The position numbers were made by a program, and so were the translations under genes. Shown here in pieces: positions 38,029-48,200 of a stretch of DNA of 64,000 nucleotides. How positions within the stretch are numbered: position 1 is the first letter of the stretch; each line of letters starts with the position of its first letter. The DNA comes from Ancylostoma caninum. Its lineage: Eukaryota > Nematoda > Chromadorea > Rhabditida > Ancylostomatidae. The stretch spans positions 1,204,001 to 1,268,000 of the forward strand of contig JBAJFG010000102.1 of assembly GCA_037903475.1 (NCBI GenBank), in the 5' to 3' direction. The notes under the pieces are model-generated. The model saw nothing but the letters and a program-made list of their open reading frames with translations. It made no database searches and had not been told where the DNA came from.

Positions 38029-38161
38029 CTATTGCAGCCATTTCGTCGGCAATACCTACATCGACGACAAAGACTATCTCCCCGTAGCATCTCCAATAAT
38101 CGCAACGACATGTTTGACACTAATCCTGACAAGCGCAATACGACATTATCCATGGTGGTCG
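38029..38161 (+). CDS. isolated exon-like segment, function unknown
   Basis: After a good acceptor (CCTATTGCAG) one frame reads HFVGNTYIDDKDYLPVAS and then a hydrophobic IIATTCLTLILTS stretch, ending with a TAA about 130 bases later. Third codon positions are strongly C/G in an AT-rich neighbourhood, as in real nematode exons. I found no partner exons that I could join with confidence, and I do not recognise the protein. Confidence 0.25.
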
Positions 38162-39999
38162 AAGGATTAAAGAAGGAACATTCAAAGACAGATTGAAATG
38201 AAGACTTTAAGGATACAGCCTTCATGGAGAGATCATGAAAAAAGAAGAAAAATAACTGCTGTGAACCTCTTGAACAAGTAGAAGACAAGGATTGCCGAAG
38301 ACAACTAACAAGCAAGCTATTACGCAGTAAAAAAAAAGTTGCGAACTAGTTTGACTTCATTGCCGTTTTACAACAATTTTTACATGAAAGAGTAAGAGAA
38401 CTATTAAGCAGGCTTCCTAAAAAAAAAACAGTAACAGTGATTCCTTTCCGCATTACAGAAAACTGCCCACCTGGACTACCGTGCCACACCACCTCCGCGA
38501 CACTGGCCACCCGTGGTTTCGGACGTTGTCGGTTTTGCCTGTGTTCTCCCCCCCCCCCCCCCTTTTTTTTTAGAGATTAAAACAAAGATAGAAGGAAAAC
38601 TACTGAAGACATGAGCAAAACAGCAACGCCGACAAAGTCCGACTACCACATCACCCAGCTGGCTTAGCGCGTCTCGTAGCTGCTGCGACGCGGCCATTTC
38701 CAGTCTGTCAAAAATTATAGGCCGGCACTGTAATTTACTACGCTTAGAGTGACCACTGTCACAACCATCCTTTATCATTTTGAACCCGACAAAGATATGC
38801 AGCATGATGATGGTGGTCCCGATTACATCACGTAGTAGTGATGTGTACAAACATCCATAGATCTTATTTTGCTTCTCTGGAGAAACTATTTCTCAACATT
38901 CTCCCACCACCTTTCATTCAATTTTGCAACTGTTATACAGTGTGTTTCACCGGGGAGCATAGTTGTGAAGATATTAGAGAAAGAGAGAGCGCGCGAAATA
39001 GTGCTGTATTCGGAGAGGCGGAGAAATACGGACCTTAAAGGAGAAATACGGGCCTTTAATTTTCATTTTTTCAGGTCTTACCTAGAACTTGCTTTTCCAA
39101 ACTATTAAACTATCTCTTGGGACGTCCTGGCAAGGATTTGAGTGCTAACGAAAACCGGAAGCTCGTTTTTGCCACTAAGGAGAAAGTCAACCACCTTCAA
39201 GAACCTCAACACGGGAGTCTCAAGAAAAACCAGCCAAACGAGCAAGTTTACGACCCCACATAAGAGCTTGAAGGTGAAGAACCTGCAAAAGAAGCGACGT
39301 ACACAGGTATAAATGAGCTCTGGATGTGTTGGCTGTCAAGTGTTCAGTTTTTTTTTCAAGATTGGAAAAAATATGGCCAAGAACATTTCGTTGTACAGCA
39401 AAAATGGAATTACGATGCATGCAAAACCCAAAGCATGATTTCCCCCGGCTGGGAAGGAGTGTCAGGGTGCATAAAAAGAAACTAGTTCGGCAGGAATGGT
39501 AAATCACATCAGCGACGCTTTCACCCTGATGAATTCCCAGGAAAAGGGAGATAGCTATAAGAAAGATGTAGATGCGCGCTATCGATGGCTCTTGATGCAC
39601 ATGAATGAGAATTTCAAGTCTAGGCAGACTGTCTCAGACCTTGACGTATGCATAAACATATAAACATGAATATCCGGAACGCTGCACCACACCTCTTTAA
39701 TAACATTATTTAGCGAGGACTGCAGTGGCCGAAGCAGGCAAGGCTCTAAGAATTCCTCTATAAGCTGGGTGAAATTCTCGTACAAACTGTTTAAATTTCC
39801 TTATCATTAAATGTTTTAGAATATTTATCTTCAGTAACATAAAGTTGATCAATTTTCGTCAAGAAGAGAAGGAGGCTGGGTGATACACCCATCCGATTGC
39901 GGTCTTCAGAGCCCGGATGCATCACTGCAAGGATGGATAATCTTTTATACTCATGGGTATAAATAAGGTGAACTATGTGAAGCAACTTCGCATAGACAT

Positions 40000-40065
40000 A
40001 TAGGTAAACATGTTAATGGATGCCAGGTAAAGGGCAGATTTGGGTATGTTAGCACGTTTACTATG
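40000..40065. repeat. GGTAAAC foldback repeat, copy 9
   Basis: AGGTAAACATGTTAATGGAT at the left and ATGTTAGCACGTTTACTATG at the right keep the family order, with many substitutions. Confidence 0.45.
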
Positions 40066-41038
40066 AATATTCTCGAAGATTCGCCCAGACCCAGGTAAGA
40101 GGTACGTCTTACTGGCTTTGTTCTTTGGAATTGTGGTCCCTTTTTTGTTGAAAACCCATCCGTGTCCGTCATCGGAAAGTTTTACTAGCCCAATACACAC
40201 TAGAACCCAGCAGGATAAAGAATTTTGTGGTTCCCGCGGGGCAATAAACGTATAGTTTAAGATTCTTATCAGCAACGGTCTCAAAAATGATATTAGTGTA
40301 CATCTGATAGTCCTCTTTTCTCCTTTTTTTCCAGCGCACCTCCAGGAGCACAAAGAAATAATTGCCCTTTGTATGCAGCCTGTGGTGCAACTTTGTGAGT
40401 CACCCGTGCCTCACGCTCTCCGTATTAAAGTCTAGTGCTAAAGAGCCCTAGCCGCAAGTGGTCACGCGCATCAAAGGAAAATCTGGTTCTGAATAATTGC
40501 ATGGGCCTCGGATCGTTGCTCAGGAAAGAACTTGCACCAACAATTGTAGCGAAATCCACGAGACAGCTGCTACTTTTTCACCTGGAACCTGTTCGTGTTC
40601 TTTCAAAAGCTCTGCAAGAAGATAAATGCATAATGTATTGCTAAGGCCAGCGCATACCGCCACGGAACATTGAGTTCAACTCTGAACTAGTTTGCGGAAT
40701 CTAGCAGCATAATTCCAAGGAACAGCAACGAAACGTGAAGGCAACATACTACACGAACGTGTAACGAAGCCCGAATAAATATAAAATTCAAAAATAAAGG
40801 GACTTGTTGGTTGAGCTACTGCATTTCGCCTGCTGAGCACAACTGGTAAACCCTAGACCCAACTCTGCAGAAAGAGTGCCCCGATCTTCATCGTTCTAAT
40901 TATAATTTGGCTCTTTCGATAAATGAACTCTTACGAGAAATTGCTGTCGGGGTCGAGAAAATAGTCTGTACCCCTTCCCTCTCATCCATCACGAATACGA
41001 CCCCTTTTTGCGAAAAATTCCTAACCCCTTCTATTATA

Positions 41039-41417
41039 CTTGGGACCAAATAAAAATCGAATAATTTTGTTAATTTGAATAACAATTTATGAAACGAGTT
41101 AAACACCCAGATGTTTGAAAACAAGAAAGCCCTAAAGCTCTTCTCCTCTTTCGTAAAGCACTGTATTGACCTCCAATGTTAGAACAATCAAAATTTCAAT
41201 TTATTCGAAATCGAATATTTTTGCTTTCGAATATCGAATATTTCGAATAGATTGAAGATTCGAATGTTCCAACATCAGCTACCAATGTGATGTTGTACGA
41301 GTGAGAAGCAGAGCTTCAAGGCTTTCTCACTCCTGAATATCTGGGTGTTTAAATCGTTTAGTAAACTGCTAATTAAAGTAACAAAATTGTTCGACTTTTA
41401 TTCGGTCCCAAGCATAC
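41039..41417. repeat. foldback (palindromic) MITE-like element, copy B
   Basis: The ends are CTTGGGACCAAATAAAAATC and its inverted partner TTTATTCGGTCCCAAG. Inverted similarity extends through AAACACCCAGATGTT and GAAAGCCCT toward a TTCGAA-rich centre (41207-41270). It is the same family as 2119-2505. Confidence 0.75.
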
Positions 41418-43865
41418 CTTCTATAACAAGCCGCCTCCCTACCTACCCATCACGACCATCTCCGATGAAAATTTATCGCCACACGAGTAACCCCCTTGCA
41501 GATTTATGCTTCTTTACCCCACAATTCGTTACTATCAATTGCATCTATTCGCTATGCTCAGGAGGGAGCGGCACTTCACATGAGGGCGTTGGAGTAGAAT
41601 GACAGCCGTTTCTAAGAATATTCGAGATATCCGGAGGGAACGAAGAGATTCAATCATAGGTGTTACTTTCCCAAGTACTAAACCCTCGTAATTCCGATGC
41701 CAGAAATGATCCGCAAGAATTTGGTAGAGAGTTTTCAAAGGCAGAGTACAGGTTCATTGCACTCTCACGGGAAGAACAGCTAATAGGGAACAGTTTTCGC
41801 TTTCGCCACACATGAGGAAAAATCGCTAGATTATCAAATAGTAACTCACATGACGATCGCCAGAAAATACGAACATCAAACGAAAAAAAGTTTCTCTTAA
41901 AGCTCGAGAAACTTCAGCAACCATAGCAATCCAAGAACTTTGCCTTCACATATCAAAGACAGCAGCGCTTTTAGAATCTATCCTGAATGTCTCTTGACAT
42001 TTACGGCCGAAAACCATGAAAAAAAAATTCAGCGCTTAATCCAAGTAGCGGGAGAGGTTAAGGCAATCAACGTATTTATTGAAATATATGCTGACAGCTG
42101 CTGAAAATCAGAGGCGGTTGGTGTACATATGCGTATGCAGGACATTGCGACCCCATAGTTTTCCCCTTCTCGAAATAAATCGTTTTCAAAGAAGTTACAC
42201 GAAAATCCGTGAAGTTTTTCAGATTCTGACCATACAAACCACTAAGAGCCTTCGAGAAAACACCTGGATTTCTTACATTTTCAATTTAAGCTGAAGATAT
42301 CACTATGTAGCCAAAGGGACCCCAATAGAATAGCCAAAATCGTACCAGTGAACCACGATAGAGGAATAGAAATGCGCTGCTCCGACAAGCGATTCCTAGT
42401 AGCAGCGGCAAGAATCCCAAATAGTCCTTTAATTGTTTACCTGCTAACCGTTGTTAGTATTCAGGAGGAGTCAACAGCAGGTTGGGTACCATGGAATGAA
42501 GCGAATTTTGTACCCAAGAGAGCAAACACCCACATCAGACGCCTCAAGAAAATAGGAACAGTCGCAGGAACTAGGCGAAATCAATGATTCACCCAAGAAC
42601 TATTCGTCGTTTTTCACACCCATGTTTTTATTACAACAACGCCATGGCTCGTGATGTTAACACACAAAGACTATTCCACCTGAAATATTGATCTATGATA
42701 GTCGACGGGTTTAGCCTTTCGACAAATATGAGATTTTGTGTCCGGAAATCTTTCTGGGAAAATACACAGAATAAACAGCTGGCGGCCATCTGGTCAGGCG
42801 CTTTAGTTCGTAGAAATCCTGAAATGTTGGGAAAATTGTTCAAAAATAAACCTTGGTAGAAATACGAACAGAAGCGAACAAAAAAATCCAAATTATCATG
42901 AAAATAGAGGAAGATCTTATCTTCAGTGGGAAATTGCAGCTAAATCAACGAATACTAGCAGAATTATGTACTGCAAACGAGGGTGATGATTGGCAGATTT
43001 GGAATCCGCAACAAATGAAGAAAAGAAAAGTAAAGGGAATTTCTCCAACACTCATTATGTGGAGAAGGGCAGGGAAATAGGAAGAATTTCGAGAACAAAG
43101 CATCAGAGTGACCAGCCGCTAGGACTCGTAGAGCTCCAATATTAGCCAACATTTGGCTGCCGCATCTATTCTTTCCAGAAACGTGTATCAGAATTCCACG
43201 GAAAGGCTTTGAATATGCTCATTATGTTTCCTTCCAAGAACAAAGGAGTTTTCAAAGAAAAAACCGAAGAATGAAAACATGGAGGATTCCACCCCTCCCT
43301 CCCCCCCCCCCCAAGAAAAAAATCGTGAATAATCCATTTTTAAGATTTCCTAATCTGGGCAGAGGACATTGTCATGGAAACTCCCATTCATGAAACTAGT
43401 TCTCAGGGCAACACTTCTGAGAAATTTCCTCGCAATAGCAACGCATGAACACATAAATCCTTCATGTTTCCACTGCTGTCTACTCGAAACAGAGCAAAGA
43501 AGACCAAAAATGAAAATGCAAGCTGGAATCACAACTCAAATTGTCTAAAAAACTGGAAACCAACTAGAAACATTCTATTTTACATTGACACAAAAAGTGT
43601 ATTTGCTATGAAAAAAGCGGTGGCCGCGAGATCCCTCCACCTTCCCACCAAAAGAGTAAAAAAACCTCCAGAACCATTCTCGAAAGCTTCAGGAGGAAGC
43701 GCAGGAATGCAGCCAAGTCGCCGATATCCATTACGAATTCATTTATTCTCCGAATATGTAAGGTATCCGGCACGAAACGCATAGCTAAAGGAAACTTGAT
43801 AGATATGGAAAGCTACGAAGGACTGGTGTAACTCCTTAACATAGCCCCACTATACTCGCACATTT

Positions 43866-44015
43866 GTTCGAACGTTCGAATGTCGAATATTTCGAATACT
43901 CGAACGATCGAATGTATGTACGCGAAAATGAGGTTTTCGAGTATGCGAACTTTCGAATGAATTCGATCATCCGAATAGCAACCACGCTCATTCGAATAAT
44001 CGAACTCATTCAAAT
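43866..44015. repeat. degenerate TTCGAA array
   Basis: GTTCGAACGTTCGAATGTCG and further TTCGAA, TCGAAT and ATTCGA words are spread over about 150 bases, similar to the arrays at 35.4 and 36.1 kb but more decayed. Confidence 0.6.
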
Positions 44016-44072
44016 AAATGTGCAAGCAGGTATACATACCACAAAGAACTCAGTCATCTGGGCTAACATAAA

Positions 44073-44080
44073 TGACGTCA
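44073..44080. promoter_or_regulatory. perfect TGACGTCA octamer
   Basis: One of at least eight perfect CRE/ATF-type octamers in the window, 160 bases left of the LTR element. Confidence 0.25.
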
Positions 44081-44191
44081 ACAAAATGCGCTACATTAAC
44101 TAAACCGCCAACAGCAAGCCAATTCCGCTTGGGACCGGCAAAAACCACTGCTGACGACCATTATATGACGCTCGGCATAATAGCAATACAG

Positions 44192-44234
44192 TTCTTTCGC
44201 TGACGGGGAGACAGAAGAAGAAATTAAGTGAGGA
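44192..44234 (+). pseudogene. 5' part of a host exon interrupted by the LTR retrotransposon
   Basis: An acceptor-like ATAGCAATACAG ends at 44191. The following frame reads LSLTGRQKKKLSED up to the target site AGGA (44231-44234). The same frame continues after the 3' LTR at 52913. I do not recognise the protein. The exon might begin further upstream, because this frame is open back to about 44152. Confidence 0.45.
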
Positions 44235-44458
44235 TGTTAGTATAACTGATTACTGTTTATTGTTATTTGTTCGTTTGTTTTTTTGTAGTGGTTAGTTATA
44301 TTGTTTTGTATCATAATCACTTACCTCGTAATCCTCCGTTGTACTCGTTATCCTCTCGTTATGATGCAATATTTCGTAATTGATGAAGGTTTTCTATTTG
44401 AAGTCACGTGCGCGCCCAAAAGGGGCGGGCAATCCTCACAGCGCGGCGGGACACTCCC

Positions 44459-44466
44459 TATATAAG
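44459..44466 (+). promoter_or_regulatory. LTR core promoter TATA box
   Basis: TATATAAG follows a GC box and an E-box CACGTG within 60 bases. Transcription should start about 25-30 bases downstream. The copy in the 3' LTR is at 52147-52154. Confidence 0.75.
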
Positions 44467-44510
44467 GCGCCGCCAGCAGTCGGCTGTGCTTATTTGGCGA
44501 CTTGCGCTTG

Positions 44511-44718
44511 CCTCGAACGGTGCGTTCGAGGTTCGACTGCTGACGACTGGACGGATCGAGCCCTAGTGGCAGCGCCCCAAGCATAGGAGTAGTGTACGGA
44601 GGCCGGAGGGGTCTCGGCGGAGTGGCCCGGATTTGAGGCGGTTGTAGCCGCCTTTTAGCCGAGTCCCGGGCCTGAGTGTCCCGGCGTGGTGACCTCGAGC
44701 GGAACGGTTGAAGCCGTT
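44511..44718 (+). other. structured leader: three GC-rich hairpins
   Basis: CCTCGAAC-GGTGC-GTTCGAGG (44511-44531), AGGCGG-TTGTAG-CCGCCT (44636-44653) and AACGG-TTGAAG-CCGTT (44703-44718) are perfect stems just downstream of the predicted start site. The last two share a TTGWAG hexaloop closed by G-C pairs. This could be a packaging, dimerisation or translation signal. Confidence 0.5.
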
Positions 44719-45223
44719 ACCGCGGTTAGGACCGAAAGACGACCACGGGGTCCCAGTGTGGTGACCTGTGAGTTGAGAACGCTGGAATCGAGCAGGACTA
44801 GCCCGGCGTTTTAGGATTGTAGGTGCTGCGGAGATCAGGCCGGTTAGGACTGAGCAGCCATACGTTAGAGATCATCAAGACGATAGGTTAGGATTCGAAG
44901 CTTCAAGGGTCGTGCGTGACTTTTGAAATAACTGATCGCATAACTCATAGTAGTGGTGACATTAGGATAAACTTTGAGAAGATCGGTTTTGAACCACATT
45001 CCAAGTGTCGTGTTCTCCGTCGTGTCATTCAAACAGTACCACTTGTGAATAGAAACCAGGACAAACATTGCAGAGATCAGCTACACCCAGTGAACGAGTA
45101 CTGCCGGAGTGTCAGTTACCTTGTACGGCAGCGGTTAGTTGTTGATCAAAATTTGCCGGTAAGGAGATTGTGGTTGCGACAGCGATTCACAAACCCCTGC
45201 ACCACAACCCCCCTTACCTTTAC

Positions 45224-48200
45224 ATGGGGGCCGATAGTGTTCACCAGTACAGTACTGTTCAGATGGCTGGGACGAACAATTCGGAGAGCGATAACGTACA
45301 GGACCGCGGTAACGCGGCTCGGAACGAACCTAATGAAGTCGAAATGGCTGAAGCGCCACCACAACAGGCTAGAGGGACACCGCCACCGGTAAGTAACTGG
45401 AAAGAAGTTATGAACTGTATAGCTACGCGATGTGACAGCGCGCTAACGGAGCAGTTGCGTAACCTGTCCAGTGCTAAGAGAGAATACATTGTGGAAGCAG
45501 TTCAGTGCGCAGTGGACATAGCGGTAGCGGCAGTAGAGCGTGAAAATGCTGTCATTGAACAGTTTTGCACTGTTCTTCGCGCGTTAAGACTGCAGCCACA
45601 GGAACTACTCGAGATGCTCCCTCGGTTAACGAGACATGCCGCTGATTTGACACAGCTTGCGAATGAACTAGGGTGCGATATCGCGAGTATCAGAAATGTC
45701 ATTAGAGAAAAAGACGAAGAACTCGAAAAGCTCAAAAATCAATTGGCGGTTTTACAGGCCCCGCCACGTGCACACGTCGAGCCGCAAGCACCAGCTCCCA
45801 GGGCCGGAGGGCAAGGTGAGTTGTCTCAGGAGTTGAGACAAATGATTCAAGATTGGAATACAGTCGCCGACGTGCAATACAAGTCTTTTCAGCAAGACGT
45901 CCACCACCCATCCGCAGAGTTAGCGCCGCAGAGAGATGGGCTTCGATGGAACCCCCAGTTGAACTGTCAAGAGAGGTCGGTGAGATCCTCGACAACGTGT
46001 TCCCACTTGGACCCGCAGGACTTGCCGGGTGAGTTCTCCGATTTAACTTCTCTGAGTGGTGACTCAAAAAATGGGAGGACAGCAACAGTGTCAACCTTTG
46101 AGGGTCAAAATAACCAGGTAATCAGTGCCCTGCGTGAGGTATTGAAGGCTCAAACGGTTGCAGATGTTAAGAAGTACACAGGGAAAAACTCATTGTCAGA
46201 CTTTTTGCGCGCTCTAGAGGTAAAGTATCCGAAAACGGTTTGGAGTGACGCCGACCGTCGAGATATACTAATCAACCATTTGGAGGGAACCGCAAAAGCG
46301 CTGGTTAGCAATTTATCAGAGGAGGTCAAGCATGGAACATTTGATGCCCTGGTGAAGGAGCTCAAGAAAGCTAGAATCACTCCCGGAGAGAGGTTAAAAG
46401 CTGCTTCGGAGTGGAAGCAATTGCGAAAGAGCGATCAAGAATCAGTGGTGGATTACTGCTGTAGAATGAAAGAAATCGCAAAGCGCATGCATCCCCACCA
46501 GGAAATGGACTTCGAACTGGGCCGTAAGTTGTATGAGAGTTTGTCGGATTGGCATGATTCCTACTACATGATGGCAGCCCTTGATAGCCCCGAGGGCAGG
46601 ATCTTCGAGGAAGTTCGTAAAGTGGCCTTACGTCTGGAGCGGACGAGGGAGGCAGGCCAAGCGTCCAAAGCGAAAACATGGAGAGAACGCCAGGTTAAAG
46701 GAAGATCACTAAAAACGCTTCAAGAGAGTGAAGACAGCTCCCACCGGAGCCACGAACACAATTCCAAAGGTTCAAGGACAGCTGCGACATGCTTTAACTG
46801 TAGAGAGAAGGGACACTTCTCGCGATGGTGTCCAAAACGAAGAGCTGATGCGCCAGCATCAAGCAAACCGTCAACACCGGCCTCGACAAGGCAAAATGAG
46901 ACGCAGGAGAAGCCGAAGCAGCAGATAGATAAGAGACCGGCGCGCGGCTCTTTCTCTACTCATCTACAGTCGTGGTGCTGTAAAGTAGACAGCAACAAGA
47001 GAAGGACGCCAACAGAAGCATATGGTCAACCCTGCTATTGCGACGTCATAGTCTTCGGTATAAAAACTAAGGCTCTTATTGACACAGGTTCGATAATCTC
47101 CATTATTCCTGTAGGATTTTTGAAGCGAGCACAGGAAACCGGTGCGGATCTGGACCAAATGGTTACCATGATGGGGGACGGAAACGAAACCCAAGTCTAC
47201 GATGCTTCTGGCAATCCCATGAAGTTCCTAATGAGGATCGCAACACATGTAAAGGTTTGTGGTGCTGGGGCGGCCACCGCACAACTTCACGTGCAACAGT
47301 CCAGAGATGAGGTGATCATGCTTGGTACCAACGTTCTGGGTGCTCTCGGGATCCATGTAACATTGAATCCTAGCACCAACCCTTGTCCATGTCAAGATAG
47401 TGAGTCACTCAGTTGCGAAGAGGGGCGGGAGAAGCTGGCGGAGGAGCCAGAAGCTTCGGTTGTCCAGAGGGTATTGGTACCCCCTTTCTCTGTAGCAACG
47501 ATACAGCTGGCAAGTAACGTCGACATGGCAGATAGAGTCTTCTGGTCCAATGATGATAGGATAGCGTCAGGAGTTTGTCGCATATCGGAAGGACTTGCAA
47601 CGGTTTCGATAGTGAATAGATCCGATGAGCCGTGGATCATCAAGAAAGGCATGGTTCTTGGAGTCTGGGCAGATGATAAGTGGTTTGATCCGAAAACCGC
47701 GGATATTCCTGGAGACATGCTGAAGCTACGTCGTAATGAAGTCGTGCCTCAGAGTGAGAAAGCTGATAAGCTTATGGAAATCTTGCAGAGCAATAAAGAA
47801 TCGGGAGGCTTTCCCAAACAAATGCAAGACTTGATACGGAGATACAGCGAGGTGTTCGCTATTTCGGACATTGAGCTAACCCAAACCCAGTTACTACAAC
47901 ACGATATTGATGTTCAAGGTCATTCTCCAATAAAACAGAAGACTCGTCCACTACCATACAGCTTGCGTGCGCAAGTGGAGGACATGTTAAAGGACCTGGA
48001 GAAGAGGCAGATCATCGAGGAAAGCTCATCGCCATGGGCTTCTCCCATAGTGCTTGTAGCCAAAAAAGATGGTGACATCAGACTTTGTGTGGATTATCGG
48101 GAAATCAATAAGATCACGAAGAAGGATTGTTATCCACTACCCGCCATTGATGTCACATTACAAAATTTGAAGGGCAAGAAGGTTTTCACCTCCTTGGATT

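Larger units (their letters stand above)
34819..44191. other. repeat-rich region without a recognised complete gene
   Basis: Between the mariner and the LTR element I can support only repeats (listed separately) and one exon-like segment. If the host exon disrupted by the LTR element is real, its upstream exons should be somewhere in this stretch, but I could not assign them. C15 (38548-38562) and C12 (43301-43312) tracts occur here. Confidence 0.5.
44235..45224 (+). repeat. 5' LTR, 990 bp
   Basis: Same sequence as 51923-52912 at a constant offset of 7688. It contains CACGTG (44405-44410), a GGGGCGGG box (about 44422), a TATATAAG box (44459-44466) and, downstream, GC-rich hairpins. A GTAAGG donor-like site at 45159 lies near its end. 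Confidence 0.96.
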
